Part shown: positions 9,927 to 20,703 of the stretch, one piece after another | How the letters are laid out: every line of letters starts with the position of its first letter | How positions within the stretch are numbered: position 1 is the stretch's first letter | From: Marinomonas rhodophyticola | GTDB taxonomy: Bacteria; Pseudomonadota; Gammaproteobacteria; Pseudomonadales; Marinomonadaceae | Assembly: GCF_026113935.1 (NCBI RefSeq) | Contig: NZ_JAPEUL010000004.1 | Location: 496,001 to 560,000, forward strand | Reading direction: 5' to 3' | DNA: 64,000 nucleotides | Notes under the pieces: model-generated | Seen by the model: only the letters and a program-made list of their open reading frames with translations | What the model was told of the DNA's origin: nothing | Databases searched by the model: none | Position numbers and translations under genes: made by a program

Positions 9927-11610
9927 ATGACTCAAAGCTTCGCAGAACTGTTTGAAGAAAGCCTATTAACCGTCGAAATGGCGCCAGGCTCAATTGTTAC
10001 TGGTATCATTGTTGATATTGACAGTGAGTGGGTAACTGTTCATGCAGGTCTTAAATCTGAAGGCGTAATTCCTCGTTCTCAGTTCCTAACGGAAAGTGGT
10101 GAGTTCAACTTAAAAATCGGTGACGAAGTTAAAGTTGCGCTTGATGCTGTTGAAGATGGTTTCGGTGAGACTAAATTGTCTCGCGAAAAAGCTAAACGTG
10201 CAGAAACTTGGTCTGTTCTAGAAAAAGCTTACGAAGAAAACGCCATTGTTCACGGTGTTATCAATGGTAAAGTCAAAGGTGGCTTCACAGTTGATATCGC
10301 TAATATCCGTGCTTTCTTGCCTGGTTCTTTGGTAGATGTTCGCCCAATTCGCGACACATCTCATTTGGAAGGTGTGGATCTAGAGTTCAAACTTATCAAG
10401 CTTGATCAAAAACGTAACAACGTTGTTGTATCTCGTCGTGCCGTTATGGAAGCGACTAACAGCGCTGAACGCGAAACGCTACTTGCTTCTCTTGAAGAAG
10501 GTCAAGAAGTTAAAGGTATCGTTAAGAACCTTACTGACTACGGTGCGTTCGTTGATCTTGGTGGTGTTGATGGTCTTCTACACATCACTGATATGGCTTG
10601 GAAACGCATTAAGCACCCAAGCGAAATCATTGCTGTTGGTGATGAGATCGATGTTAAAGTTCTTAAGTTCGACCGCGAGCGTAACCGCGTGTCTCTAGGT
10701 CTTAAACAGTTGGGTGAAGATCCATGGGTTGCTATCAAAGCCCGTTACCCAGAAAACACTAAAGTTACTGCGAAAGTGACTAACTTGACTGATTACGAGC
10801 TGCTTCGCAGAGCTTGAAGAAGGCGTAGAAGGTCTAGTACACGTTTCTGAAATGGATTGGACTAACAAAAACATTCACCCATCTAAAGTTGTTCAGATCG
10901 GTGACGAAGTTGAAGTTATGGTTCTTGACATTGATGAAGAGCGTCGTCGTATTTCTTTGGGTATCAAGCAGTGTACAATGAACCCATGGGAAGAGTTTGC
11001 AACTTCTTTCAACAAAGGTGACAAAATCTCTGGCGCAATCAAGTCTATCACTGACTTCGGTGTGTTCATTGGTCTTGATGGCGGTATTGATGGTCTTGTT
11101 CACTTGTCTGACCTATCTTGGGATGAAACGGGTGAAGAAGCCGTACGTCAATACAAGAAAGGCGATATGCTAGAAACAGTTGTATTGTCTATCGATGCTG
11201 AGCGTGAGCGTATTTCTTTGGGTGTTAAGCAACTTGAAGAAGATCCGTTCCTTGCTTTCGTTGCAGAAAATGACAAGGGCACTATTGTAAACGGTACTGT
11301 TTCATCAGTAGACGCAAAAGGTGCGGTTGTTGCTCTTGCTGAAGGCGTAGAAGCGACATTGAAAGTGTCTGAAATCAGCCGTGAGCGTATCGAAGATGCA
11401 ACTACAGCATTGAAAGAAGGTGATAAAGTAGAAGCTGCGATCATTAACGTTGATCGTAAAGCTCGTACTATCACTCTATCTATCAAGCAGAAAGATGCGA
11501 CTGAAGAGAAAGCTGCGTTGAAATCTCATTCTGAGAAGCAACAAGCGGAATCAAATGGCCCTACTACCATTGGCGATTTGATCAAAGCACAACTAGAAAA
11601 CCAAAACTAA
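9927..11610 (+). CDS. rpsA: 30S ribosomal protein S1 (frameshifted in this sequence)
   Basis: RNA-binding ribosomal protein needed for translation initiation on most mRNAs. Six S1/OB-fold repeats are visible, each with phrases such as [17 protein letters not shown] and RxRxSLGxKQ. The frame breaks at 10798, where GATTACGAGCTGC appears in place of an expected GATTACGGCTGC. Deleting that A restores [15 protein letters not shown] and a protein of about 560 residues, the family length. Because S1 is essential and both parts are fully conserved, the break is almost certainly a sequence error. The gene ends in a strong terminator; ihfB, which often follows rpsA, is not present. Confidence 0.95.
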
Positions 11611-11631
11611 GATTTGATTTTTAGTTGTGAT

Positions 11632-11660
11632 AAAAAGCGGACCTAGGTCCGCTTTTTTTT
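11632..11660 (+). terminator. Intrinsic terminator after rpsA
   Basis: The palindrome AAAAAGCGGACCT/AGGTCCGCTTTTT is followed by more T residues. The A-run on the left arm means it could also serve the minus-strand gene that ends at 11754. Confidence 0.9.
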
Positions 11661-11753
11661 GATTTTTTTGTCGATTCTTTCCGAATTTATTGACAAGAAA
11701 ACTATACACATAACATGTGGATAACCATGGGTATAGACTCGGTGTATGTTTTT

Positions 11754-12001
11754 CTAGCGTAGCGAGTTCAGTAGCTTTTCGGTGTCTTCTTCGGTCCAGT
11801 TGTCTTTTTCCAGTAATGCTTTTAGGGCTTTGCTCTGTTGTGCATTGTGAAGGTTTTTTTGAAACTTTGCATAATGAAAGTCTTTTATAAGGCGTTCATC
11901 GTGCTCCGAGCGATAAAGTGTTGGTTTTTCGCTCGCTTGTGCCTTTTTTTCTCAAGAGCATCGATTTTTTTGTAAGTGTTTAAGAACTGTTTCTTATTCA
12001 T
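11754..12001 (-). CDS. Small charged hypothetical protein (frameshifted)
   Basis: Not recognised. The minus-strand reading begins MNKKQFLNTYKKIDALEKK and then loses frame at the run of seven T (plus strand, 11944-11950). Adding one base gives a continuous protein of about 82 residues that ends in LEKDNWTEEDTEKLLNSLR. It is rich in Lys, Glu and Gln with no signal peptide or membrane segment, and is probably helical. It lies 12 bases beyond the stop of trmO on the same strand and may be co-transcribed with it. The call depends on the homopolymer correction. Confidence 0.45.
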
Positions 12002-12012
12002 TTCTTACTCTC

Positions 12013-12734
12013 TTATGTTTGCTCAATTCGAAGTATTTCAAAGTGATCAATTCTTGCGCACCACTTCACATTAATGTTCCAAAGTTTGATGCCGTGCTCT
12101 CTGTCAAGTTGTTCTGATAAATAAGAAGGCCTAGGGTCTTGTTCAATAATCTGTTTTATTAAAGTGGCTATTTCTTTGTTATGCAAGTTTTGGTATTGCA
12201 TGCATTGGCTTTTTGCGAGTTCGGAAAATAAGACGGGCTTTTTCATTGTTTGTGCTGGTGTCGGAGCAAAACCACCTTTTGCGTCAGTGATACTATCTGC
12301 ATAAGGTAGATAGGGTTTTATATCTAGAACGGGAGTGCCATCTAGTAAATCCGCTCCATGCAGATCAATAAAGGTTTTTTTGTCTTCTTGGTAGATTCGT
12401 CCAATTTTGACGACAGAGAGTCCAATAGGGTTGGGTCTATGGGTTGCGCGCGTAGCAAATACGCCCATTTTCGTTTTTCCACCTAGGCGCGGAGGTCGTA
12501 TTTTTGCTTTCCAGTTTTCCGTCATACAAGCGTGAAAAATGAATTGTATCCAGATGTGTGAAAAACCGTCGAAGCCCTTCTAAAGCGTCTAGTCTATTGT
12601 AGGGTGGGATGGTTCTCTAAGCGCGCTGTAGCTTCTGTGACAAGCCCTGGTTGGCGTGGAATGCCGAACTTTTCTTTGTAGCAAGAATGTATTACGCCAA
12701 TAGTGGTTAAGTTAAAAGAATTATGGGATGACAA
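12013..12734 (-). CDS. trmO: tRNA (N6-threonylcarbamoyladenosine37-N6)-methyltransferase TrmO (two frameshifts)
   Basis: Methylates the t6A base at position 37 of a tRNA-Thr using SAM; the family is also called TsaA/YaeB. The C-terminal part is open for 170 residues and shows RPPRLGGK, GVFATRATHRPNPIGLS and the LHGADLLDGTPVLDIKPY block. The N-terminal part is present upstream in two shifted pieces: TIGVIHSCYKEKFGIPRQPGL, then PPYNRLDALEGL, then DGFSHIWIQFIFHACM. Removing one base near 12613 and one at 12571 joins them into about 239 residues. No ATG fits the start; TTG at 12732-12734 is my best choice. Two errors in one gene fit the general pattern in this window. Confidence 0.85.
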
Positions 12735-12869
12735 TGAGCGATCCTTTGATATAAATCTGCGCTAAACGAATAAAAATATTGTGATAGTATACTGCTTACA
12801 TGAAACGAACTGCGATTTAATTTAGCGATTCGTTGTTCTGTTCTTTTTAACTTTTATCAGAGAGTAAAA

Positions 12870-14129
12870 ATGTCTTTAGAATCTTATATGAATCAAATTG
12901 GTCAGCAAGCTAGGGCGGCTTCTCGTCTGCTTGCTAAAGCATCCACAAAGCAAAAAAACATGGCTTTATTTGCTATGGCTGACGCTTTGGAGAGTGCTCG
13001 ACCTCGATTGATATCTGAGAACGCTAAAGATATGGATAATGGCCGTGCTAAGGGCTTGGACTCGGCATTACTTGATAGGTTGCTTTTGGATAATAAGCGT
13101 ATCGATAGCATGATTGAAGGTTTAAAACAGGTAGCTGCTTTGCCTGACCCGATTGGTGAAATATCTGATATGGTGTATTTACCATCAGGTATTCAACGTG
13201 GGCAAATGCGCGTTCCTTTAGGTGTAATTGGTATTATCTACGAGTCTCGCCCAAATGTGACGATTGATGCAGCGAGCTTATGCCTAAAATCGGGTAATGC
13301 GACTATTTTGCGTGGAGGGTCTGAGGCGTTTTATTCCAACCAAGCTATTGCGGAGGCCGTTACTTCGGGGGTTGTTGCGGCAGGATTGCCTGAGCATGCG
13401 GTGCAAGTTCTTAATACGACTGACAGAGATGCTGTTGGGATGTTGATCTCTATGCCAGAGTTTGTTGATGTGATCGTTCCTCGAGGCGGCAAGAGTTTAA
13501 TAGAACGTATTAGTAAGGATGCTCGTGTCCCCGTTATAAAGCATCTAGATGGCAACTGTCATGTGTATGTCGATGATGAGGCTGATTTGGAAAAGGCGTT
13601 TGCTATTGCTATGAATGCAAAAACACGTCGTTACGGTGTGTGTAATGCGATGGAGTCCTTGCTAGTGCATTCGGCTGTTGCTGATAAATTTTTGCCCAAG
13701 TTAATAGGCGCTTTGCAAGAGAAAGGCGTGTCTTTAGTAGGGTGTGAGCAAACTCGTGCTATTGATTCTTCTGTTGAGTTAGCGACAGAGGAAGATTGGT
13801 ATACAGAATATTTAGCGCCTAAGTTGTCTATTAAGGTTTTAGCCAATATGGATAAAGCGATCAGTCACATCAATCAGTATGGTTCTCATCATACTGATGC
13901 AATTGTTTCGCAGAATTATTCTAAAACACGTGCGTTTTTGACCGAAGTGGATTCATCATCCGTTATGGTGAATGCATCGACATCTTTTGCTGATGGTTTT
14001 GAATATGGGTTTGGGGCTGAAATTGGCATATCGACCGACAAAATTCACGCTCGTGGCCCCGTTGGCTTATTGGGGCTGACCAGTCAAAAGTACATTGTCC
14101 TTGGCGATGGTCATACTCGTGACAACTAG
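12870..14129 (+). CDS. proA: Glutamate-5-semialdehyde dehydrogenase
   Basis: Reduces gamma-glutamyl phosphate to glutamate semialdehyde in proline synthesis. The 419-residue protein has the family length. It includes [17 protein letters not shown] in the cofactor-binding part, the phrase [16 protein letters not shown], and the catalytic Cys in [12 protein letters not shown]. The C-terminus contains [30 protein letters not shown] ribosome site precedes the ATG. It overlaps the start of nadD, so the genes are coupled; proB is not nearby. Confidence 0.97.
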   Translation: MSLESYMNQIGQQARAASRLLAKASTKQKNMALFAMADALESARPRLISENAKDMDNGRAKGLDSALLDRLLLDNKRIDSMIEGLKQVAALPDPIGEISDMVYLPSGIQRGQMRVPLGVIGIIYESRPNVTIDAASLCLKSGNATILRGGSEAFYSNQAIAEAVTSGVVAAGLPEHAVQVLNTTDRDAVGMLISMPEFVDVIVPRGGKSLIERISKDARVPVIKHLDGNCHVYVDDEADLEKAFAIAMNAKTRRYGVCNAMESLLVHSAVADKFLPKLIGALQEKGVSLVGCEQTRAIDSSVELATEEDWYTEYLAPKLSIKVLANMDKAISHINQYGSHHTDAIVSQNYSKTRAFLTEVDSSSVMVNASTSFADGFEYGFGAEIGISTDKIHARGPVGLLGLTSQKYIVLGDGHTRDN

Positions 14130-14784
14130 AGTTAACGATAACGTAAAGACTTCTGGGTTGGCTATTATGGGTGGGACATTTGATCCCGTTCATAATGGCC
14201 ATCTAAGAACAGCGGTTGAGATTTTAGATCGTTATCATTATTCGACTATGAAGCTAATACCTTGTTTTCAGCCCGTTCATAAAGACCGACCAAGTGTTCT
14301 GCCTGAACAAAGACTTGAAATGACAAGGCTTGCTGTATCTGGTGACGATCGATTGAGTGTTGATTCTCGTGAAATTGATAGGGAAGGTCCAAGTTATAGT
14401 ATCGATACGTTGCGAGACCTGCGTGAGGAAATCGGTCCTGATGAATCGCTAATTATGGTGTTGGGAATGGATAGCTTTTTATCTCTTCCAACGTGGCATG
14501 ATTGGCAGCAGATAATCCAGTATGCTCACTTGCTGGTTGTCTCTCGACCTGGTTGGGAGCCCGATTTAATCTCTGAATTGAGTGGTTTTTGCGAAAACTA
14601 TCGTGCCGCATCGTCGCATGAGTTACAATGCGCGCCCTCAGGGCGGGTCTGGTTCGAGACTCTTACTCCTTTGGGGATATCCTCTAGCATGATCAGGGCG
14701 CTTGCTCGTAAAAACGAGTCGATTGCTTACCTATTGCCGGAGCCAGTCCAAAAATATATAGAACAACATCAATTATATCGATAG
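14119..14784 (+). CDS. nadD: Nicotinate-nucleotide adenylyltransferase
   Basis: Adenylates nicotinate mononucleotide in NAD synthesis. The nucleotidyltransferase motif [12 protein letters not shown] is close to the N-terminus and the ISSSMIR motif is near the C-terminus. The frame is open from 14095, but the family starts close to the GGTFDP motif, so I chose the GTG at 14119. That start overlaps the proA stop by 11 bases, and an ATG just before GGTFDP is also possible. About 221 residues. It leads the conserved nadD-rsfS-rlmH-mrdA string. Confidence 0.93.
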   Translation: MTTRVNDNVKTSGLAIMGGTFDPVHNGHLRTAVEILDRYHYSTMKLIPCFQPVHKDRPSVLPEQRLEMTRLAVSGDDRLSVDSREIDREGPSYSIDTLRDLREEIGPDESLIMVLGMDSFLSLPTWHDWQQIIQYAHLLVVSRPGWEPDLISELSGFCENYRAASSHELQCAPSGRVWFETLTPLGISSSMIRALARKNESIAYLLPEPVQKYIEQHQLYR

Positions 14785-14798
14785 GGTAACGTAATTAT

Positions 14799-15152
14799 AT
14801 GAGTCAGCTTAACTTAACAGCAGATCAAATTTTGGCTTTTGCTGTTGAAGCATTGGAAGATGTGAAAGGTGATAAAATCACCGTACTAAACGTAGGAAAT
14901 CATACTGATATGATGGATTACATGGTGATTTGTACTGGCACGTCAAAGCGTCATGTTAATGCTTTGGGTCAAAATGTATTTGAACATTTGAAAGCGCAAG
15001 GTCTTCAGCCACTTGGTTCAGAAGGTCGTGGTATGGGCAGTGATTGGGTATTGGTCGACTTACATGACGTTGTTGTGCATGTCATGACAGAAGAAGCGCG
15101 AGCGTTTTATGATCTCGAGAAGTTATGGGATATTAAACCAGAAATAATGTAA
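14799..15152 (+). CDS. rsfS: Ribosomal silencing factor RsfS
   Basis: Binds protein L14 of the large ribosomal subunit and blocks subunit joining when nutrients are short. The 117-residue protein shows the DUF143 signatures [30 protein letters not shown] and YDLEKLWD. It starts 14 bases after nadD and ends 10 bases before rlmH, in the standard order. No anomalies are seen. Confidence 0.97.
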   Translation: MSQLNLTADQILAFAVEALEDVKGDKITVLNVGNHTDMMDYMVICTGTSKRHVNALGQNVFEHLKAQGLQPLGSEGRGMGSDWVLVDLHDVVVHVMTEEARAFYDLEKLWDIKPEIM

Positions 15153-15162
15153 GGTTTTTTTA

Positions 15163-15630
15163 ATGCGCGTTCGTTTGATTGCTGTTGGTAGCAAAATGCC
15201 AAAGTGGGTGACTGAAGGTTACGATGAGTATGCAAAGCGCTTACCTAAGGATTTTGCTTTAGAGCTGGTTGAAATACCCATGTCACCTCGCGGGAAAAAT
15301 ACGGATATATTGAAAGCCATTCGTAAAGAAGGAGATAGCATGTTAGAGGCTATCCCCTCAGGTGATAAAGTCATTGCAATGGAAGTGCTTGGCAAGGAAT
15401 GGTCCACCGATCAGCTGGCTGACCAGACCGAACAGTGGCGAATGGATGGTCACAATGTGAGTTTGTTGGTGGGTGGGCCAGATGGCTTAGACCCTAGATG
15501 TACAGCTCGCGCTGATCAAGTTTGGTCTTTATCGCGTTTGACATTGCCACATCCTATGGTGAGAATTATTTTGGCAGAGCAAATTTATCGTGCTTGGACG
15601 CTCATGAATAATCATCCGTATCACAGATAA
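15163..15630 (+). CDS. rlmH: 23S rRNA (pseudouridine1915-N3)-methyltransferase RlmH
   Basis: SPOUT-fold methyltransferase that modifies helix 69 of 23S rRNA in assembled 70S ribosomes. The 155-residue protein has the N-terminal [13 protein letters not shown], the SAM-binding knot [11 protein letters not shown], and the C-terminal [20 protein letters not shown]. Length and order match the family exactly. mrdA follows 10 bases later. Confidence 0.98.
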   Translation: MRVRLIAVGSKMPKWVTEGYDEYAKRLPKDFALELVEIPMSPRGKNTDILKAIRKEGDSMLEAIPSGDKVIAMEVLGKEWSTDQLADQTEQWRMDGHNVSLLVGGPDGLDPRCTARADQVWSLSRLTLPHPMVRIILAEQIYRAWTLMNNHPYHR

Positions 15631-15640
15631 GGTAAACCTG

Positions 15641-17524
15641 GTGAGCCGTCGACATCAAAATTTTCGTAATTACCGCCAAGAACAGCGACTAACACAGGGG
15701 CGTGTTATTGCGTCTGCTATTTTTGTTATGTTAATGGCATTGGTGTTGATGGCACGATTGTTTTACCTTCAAGTTGTTCAGCATGAAATCTACCAAACCA
15801 AGGCGGACGATAATCGTGTTATGTTGGTTACCGAGCCGCCTCCGCGAGGATTAATTTATGACCGTAATGGTTTGGTGCTGGCTGATAATCGACCAATACA
15901 CAGTTTGACTGTGATTCCTGAGCGCGTTGACGATTTTGCTAAATTAAGACAAATGCTTGCCGGCATAGTTAATATTAGTGATAGCGAATGGGATGACTTT
16001 GATAGTCGGTTGAAAGAGTACCGCAGACCTTATCAATCACTTACGTTAAAGTCACAATTAACTGATGAAGAGTGGGCTAAGGTATCTGTTGATCTTTATC
16101 AGCTTGATGGGGTTCAAGTAGAAGCGCAATTAACGCGATACTACCCCTACGGTGAAGCTTTTGCCCATGCAATTGGCTACGTTGGTCGAATTACAACGGA
16201 CGATTTGGAACGGGTGGATCGTCTTGCTTATCAAGGTGCTTTGTTTATTGGTAAAACAGGTGTTGAAGGTTTTTACGAAAAAACGTTATTTGGCGAAGCA
16301 GGTCTAAGCAAGGTTGAAGTAAACGCTCGTGGCCGTATTATGTCTGAATTGGATCGACAAAATCCCACGCCAGGTAAAGATTTGCATTTATATTTGGATG
16401 CAAGGCTTCAGCAGTATGCCTATGATCTTTTGGGGGATTATACAGGGTCAGTTGTGGCAATAGACCCGGCAACTGGAGGGATTTTGGCACTTGTTTCTAA
16501 GCCAGGTTTTGATCCAAATCTGTTTGTGCGCGGCATTTCGTATGATGATTACTCTGCACTTCGGAAGTCGCCAAAGTTACCTCTTTTCAACCGCGCGCTT
16601 CGCGGAGGCTACCCTCCAGCTTCAACAATTAAGCCTTTCATGGGGTTGGCTGGACTAGAATACGGCTTCTCTACTTGGACAGAACGTTATTTCGCCAGAG
16701 GTTATTATCAAATTAATCCGGATGGACGCCGTTATCGTGACTGGAAGCGAACGGGGCATGGGTGGATTGATTTGGAGCGCTCTATTATTGAGTCGGTTGA
16801 TACTTATTATTACCAGTTAGCCAATAAAATGGGCATCACACCCATTCATAATTTTTTGTCGCGATTTGGTTTTGGACGCAGTACTTTGCTTGATTTGAAT
16901 GGCGACAGTATTGGTTTATTGCCTTCAAATGAATGGAAAAAAGCGAAGTATAAAGAGCCTTGGTATCCGGGAGACTCGGTCAACGTCGGTATTGGTCAGG
17001 GCTTTATGGTGGCGACTCCTATGCAAATTGCTTCAGCAACGTCTGCACTGGCAAGCCGAGGGCATTATTTTTATCCAAGAATGACTGCTATGGTGGGGGA
17101 TAAACCGGCTGAGTTTGAAGATGGTCTTGGTGATGAACACGATATCGTTCTGAAAGATCAACGTAACTGGGAGAGAATGATTGAGGCGATGCGCAAAGTC
17201 ATTACGGACTCTCAAGGGACAGCACGACGCCTGCAAGGTACACCCTATGACATTGCAGGAAAAACAGGGACAGGGCAGGTGTTTAGTCTTCAAGAAGACC
17301 AAGAATATGACGCGGATTCGTTGGAGAAACGTTTGCATGATCATGCGTTATTCATCGGTTTTGCTCCGGCCGAAAAACCTAAAATTTCAGTATTTGCCAT
17401 TTTTGAGAATGGCGGAAGCAGCTCGAAACCTGCGGATTTAACCAAGAAATTATTCGATGCTTATCTCTACGATGATTATCCTGCCGAATATGACTATTTA
17501 AAAGGTAATAAAAATGAAGGATAG
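15641..17524 (+). CDS. mrdA: Penicillin-binding protein 2 (elongation-specific transpeptidase)
   Basis: Crosslinks peptidoglycan during cell elongation, working with RodA. The start is GTG at 15641. One membrane segment lies at about residues 22-45 (VIASAIFVMLMALVLMA). The pedestal domain follows (PPPRGLIYDRNG, GYVGRIT). The transpeptidase motifs are the serine site PPASTIKPF, SVDTYYYQ, and AGKTGTGQ. The 627 residues match the usual length. It overlaps mrdB by 11 bases. No changes at catalytic residues are seen. Confidence 0.97.
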   Translation: MSRRHQNFRNYRQEQRLTQGRVIASAIFVMLMALVLMARLFYLQVVQHEIYQTKADDNRVMLVTEPPPRGLIYDRNGLVLADNRPIHSLTVIPERVDDFAKLRQMLAGIVNISDSEWDDFDSRLKEYRRPYQSLTLKSQLTDEEWAKVSVDLYQLDGVQVEAQLTRYYPYGEAFAHAIGYVGRITTDDLERVDRLAYQGALFIGKTGVEGFYEKTLFGEAGLSKVEVNARGRIMSELDRQNPTPGKDLHLYLDARLQQYAYDLLGDYTGSVVAIDPATGGILALVSKPGFDPNLFVRGISYDDYSALRKSPKLPLFNRALRGGYPPASTIKPFMGLAGLEYGFSTWTERYFARGYYQINPDGRRYRDWKRTGHGWIDLERSIIESVDTYYYQLANKMGITPIHNFLSRFGFGRSTLLDLNGDSIGLLPSNEWKKAKYKEPWYPGDSVNVGIGQGFMVATPMQIASATSALASRGHYFYPRMTAMVGDKPAEFEDGLGDEHDIVLKDQRNWERMIEAMRKVITDSQGTARRLQGTPYDIAGKTGTGQVFSLQEDQEYDADSLEKRLHDHALFIGFAPAEKPKISVFAIFENGGSSSKPADLTKKLFDAYLYDDYPAEYDYLKGNKNEG

Positions 17525-18635
17525 CTTTTATCGCAGGGCGATATCTTTTACCAATGCGCGTTTATGGCTATTGGTGCATGTCGATATTCTGTTGATAGGG
17601 TCTTTATTATTACTGATTAGCGGCGGTTTGGTTATTCTGTACTCAGCGTCAGGGCAAGACGTAGCGATGGTAGAACGGCAAGTGTTTCGCTTGGCAGTTG
17701 GGATGTTTGTTTGTCTAATATTGGCGCAGTTACCACCAAAATACATGCGGCGAGCTTCGCCTACATTGTTTATTTTTATTACGTTATTATTGGTTTGTGT
17801 ATTGTTGTTTGGTGTCGGAGCAAAAGGGGATTCAGCGTTGGCTGGCTTTGCCTGGAGGTTTGCGTTTTCAACCTTCGGAAATCATGAAAATTGTGATGCC
17901 TATGATGATTGCATGGTATTTTTCAGATAGGCAGCTGCCCCCACCTTTAAGCAAATAATGACTGTCATAGTATTGATCGCTATTCCAGTGGTATTAATTG
18001 CAAAACAGCCAGACCTGGGAACCTCTTTGTTGGTGGCGGTTTCGGGGATCTTTGTCCTCTTTCTTGCAGGACTTGGTTGGCGTTATATTATCGGTGCAGC
18101 GGCATTGGCACCCATTGCGGGCTATACATTGTGGCAATTTATGCGAGAGTATCAGCGTCAGCGAGTGTTGACGTTTTTGAATCCGGAAAGTGATCCTCTT
18201 GGCTCTGGTTGGAATATTATTCAGTCTAAAACGGCTATTGGTTCTGGTGGTCTGTATGGCAAAGGTTTTTTAGAAGGGACTCAGGCTCAGTTGGATTTTT
18301 TGCCTGAAAGTCATACCGATTTTATTATTGCCGTTTTGGCTGAAGAGTTTGGGATGGTAGGGTGTGGTGTTTTGATCCTTGCTTATTCTCTTGTTATTGC
18401 TCGTGGTTTGTATATTGCGGCGAATGCTGAGGACAATTATGCACGTTTGTTAGCCGGTAGTTTGACGCTTACTTTTTTTGTATACATGTTTGTAAATATT
18501 GGCATGGTATCAGGCATTCTGCCGGTTGTTGGGGTACCCTTACCACTGGTCAGTTATGGTGGTACTTCTATTATTACTATCATGGCGACATTTGGGATTT
18601 TGATGTCAGTACAAACACATAAAAGAGCGAGATGA
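17514..18635 (+). CDS. mrdB: Rod shape-determining protein RodA (two compensating frameshifts)
   Basis: SEDS-family peptidoglycan polymerase, a multi-spanning membrane protein that partners PBP2. The N-terminal part shows the early membrane segments ([20 protein letters not shown]). Between 17831 and 17946 the frame is wrong: removing one T at 17831-17832 restores [20 protein letters not shown], and adding one T near 17945-17948 restores [13 protein letters not shown]. The rest contains [33 protein letters not shown] and [11 protein letters not shown]. The reconstructed protein is about 373 residues. Two nearby opposite errors in an essential gene point to sequence error. Confidence 0.93.
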
Positions 18636-19663
18636 TGATTAAGCAAGCTGCATTGGTATTTTTAACGCTTGGTCTAACTGCGTGTAGTAGTGTGGATCAT
18701 TCTACGTTGCCTTTACATTCTGGCGTTAGTGAAACGCTTCTAGAGGATATGCCAGCAGAATGGGTAGATTCTTACGCTGGTAATCCAGAGGTGCAGAGTT
18801 TTATTTCGCGTCTTGTAAAAGAGCATAATTACGATAGAAACCGTCTAGAATTGGCATTTTCTCACATCAAGGTGCGCCCTAAAGTGATTGAGAAGTCCGA
18901 TAACCAGCCGGAAGTGTTGATACCTTATTATGAATACAAAACGCGATTTGTGAACGAGGAAAGAGCCAAACTTGGCTATCAATTTGCTCAGAGCAACCTC
19001 GAATGGTTACATAAAGCCGAGCAAGAATTTGGTGTTGACCCAAATGTAATTGTTGCACTCATTGGAGTGGAAACGTATTACGGACGTATTACAGGTTCTA
19101 ATGATGTTTTTACTTCACTGACGACTCTAGCGTTTGATTATCCCAGACGTAAAGCGTACTTTCAAAGTGAGCTTGAAGCTTATTTATTGCTAGCTCGTCA
19201 AGAAGGATGGAACATTGGGCAAACAAAGGGGTCATATAGTGGGGCGATGGGGATGGTGCAGTTTATGCCCAGTAACTATCAAAAATTGGCTATAGATTAC
19301 GACAAAAATGGTCATATTGATCTATGGGGTTCTGCTGCGGATGCTATTGGCAGTGTTGCGAACTATCTTAAACATCACGGTTGGCAGAAAGACCAGCCGT
19401 GGTTTGTGATGGCTTCTGTTGGTGATCCTGAGAAAGTCAAAGATGAAATCAATCGTGGTAGAGAGCCTAGTAAAGACATGGTCGATTGGTCGGCACTGAC
19501 TGTGCTGCCTACTCAGCCTTTTATTCCTCAGAAAACGGGTTTGATTGCTCTGAGAACTGGGCCGGAAGAGATGTCTTACTGGTTAGGATATAAGAATTTT
19601 TTTACCATTATGGATTACAACCCAAGTAGGCGATATGCCATGTCGGTATTGGAGGCTCGCTAA
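18632..19663 (+). CDS. mltB: Membrane-bound lytic murein transglycosylase B
   Basis: Cleaves peptidoglycan glycan strands. The protein is a lipoprotein: the signal sequence ends in the lipobox LTAC, with Cys at about residue 18. The transglycosylase domain includes [17 protein letters not shown], whose Glu is the expected catalytic acid, and [13 protein letters not shown]. The 343-residue length is typical. The start overlaps the mrdB stop by four bases, and rlpA follows 14 bases after the stop. The cluster mrdA-mrdB-mltB-rlpA-dacA is the standard cell-elongation block. Confidence 0.95.
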   Translation: MMIKQAALVFLTLGLTACSSVDHSTLPLHSGVSETLLEDMPAEWVDSYAGNPEVQSFISRLVKEHNYDRNRLELAFSHIKVRPKVIEKSDNQPEVLIPYYEYKTRFVNEERAKLGYQFAQSNLEWLHKAEQEFGVDPNVIVALIGVETYYGRITGSNDVFTSLTTLAFDYPRRKAYFQSELEAYLLLARQEGWNIGQTKGSYSGAMGMVQFMPSNYQKLAIDYDKNGHIDLWGSAADAIGSVANYLKHHGWQKDQPWFVMASVGDPEKVKDEINRGREPSKDMVDWSALTVLPTQPFIPQKTGLIALRTGPEEMSYWLGYKNFFTIMDYNPSRRYAMSVLEAR

Positions 19664-19677
19664 GAGTATAGGAAGCT

Positions 19678-20622
19678 ATGAAAATCATTAACATACTATT
19701 GGTTGCTGGCTTAAGCTTGCTGGTACTGAATGGATGTATGAGTACGCGTCATGTGCTGGGAAAAGATGAAATCGACTACGAAAAAGCGTCAGGCGGTGGG
19801 CGCTATTCTATATTGCAAGACCACGGTCCGGACGGTGATTTTGATGCTGATAATATTCCTGAGCCGATTCCAAAGTGGGAGCCAAGAAGTCGAGGTGGCA
19901 ATAAGAGTCCGTATGAGGTTTGGGGAAATAAGTACTGGGTAATGGCTTCAGCCCAAGGTTATGTTGCTGAGGGTAAAGCTTCTTGGTATGGCAACAAATT
20001 CCATGGTCATAAGACGTCAAATGGGGAAACATATGACATGTATGGGTTTTCTGCTGCGCACAAATCTCTGCCGCTACCCACTTATGTCAAAGTCACCAAC
20101 CTCGATAATCATCGCTCTGTTATTGTTAGAGTAAATGATAGGGGACCATTTCATGGTGATCGCCTGATAGATCTTTCTTATGCGGCAGCAGCGAGACTGG
20201 ACTATCATAAAAAAGGTGTCGCACGAGTGCGAGTCGAAGCAATCACGCCAGCAAAAGGCGATGTATATCGACCCTCTAAAGCGGTTCTTGAAACGCCGGC
20301 TAAACAAGTAAAAAGCTTGCCTGCTAAGGCTTCGCCTAGTATTTCTTCGTCACCAAGAGAGTCATCAAATACATCATCTGATATGGTTTTTTCCCATCTT
20401 CAGCTTGCTGCTTTCAGTGCCGAAGAATCGGCAAATAAATTAAAGCGGCGGCTCTTTGAGGCATTTGATACCAGTATTAAAGTCGTTATAAATAAGCAAG
20501 ATGACGGCTTGTATAAAGTGTTGGTCGGTCCTTTTGAAAGCCAAGATTCATTGACCGAATGGCAGCAAAAACTACAACAGGAAGGTTTTGGTAGCCCCGT
20601 AAGGGTGGCTTTATTGCCTTAG
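19678..20622 (+). CDS. rlpA: Septal ring lytic transglycosylase RlpA (lipoprotein with DPBB and SPOR domains)
   Basis: Digests denuded glycan strands at the division site in relatives. The signal peptide ends in the lipobox LNGC at about residue 19. The double-psi beta-barrel domain runs from ASWYGNKFHGHKTSNGE to LIDLSYAAAARL and retains the catalytic Glu/Asp-type residues seen in active family members. A Ser/Pro-rich linker (residues about 205-235) leads to a C-terminal SPOR domain that binds denuded peptidoglycan. It lies 14 bases after mltB. The 314 residues are in the normal range. Confidence 0.93.
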   Translation: MKIINILLVAGLSLLVLNGCMSTRHVLGKDEIDYEKASGGGRYSILQDHGPDGDFDADNIPEPIPKWEPRSRGGNKSPYEVWGNKYWVMASAQGYVAEGKASWYGNKFHGHKTSNGETYDMYGFSAAHKSLPLPTYVKVTNLDNHRSVIVRVNDRGPFHGDRLIDLSYAAAARLDYHKKGVARVRVEAITPAKGDVYRPSKAVLETPAKQVKSLPAKASPSISSSPRESSNTSSDMVFSHLQLAAFSAEESANKLKRRLFEAFDTSIKVVINKQDDGLYKVLVGPFESQDSLTEWQQKLQQEGFGSPVRVALLP

Positions 20623-20703
20623 TGTTACTTTTTTTAGGCTAGAGATTCATAGAATGCTCTAGTATCATTTACCCACATTTTTTAGAAGACGATATTTTTG
20701 AGT

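Noticed and set aside
17831-17948. RodA genuinely altered over 39 residues
   Set aside because: The out-of-frame stretch becomes the conserved KGDQRWLALP...QPSEI motif after one base is removed and one added, so it is an error pair.
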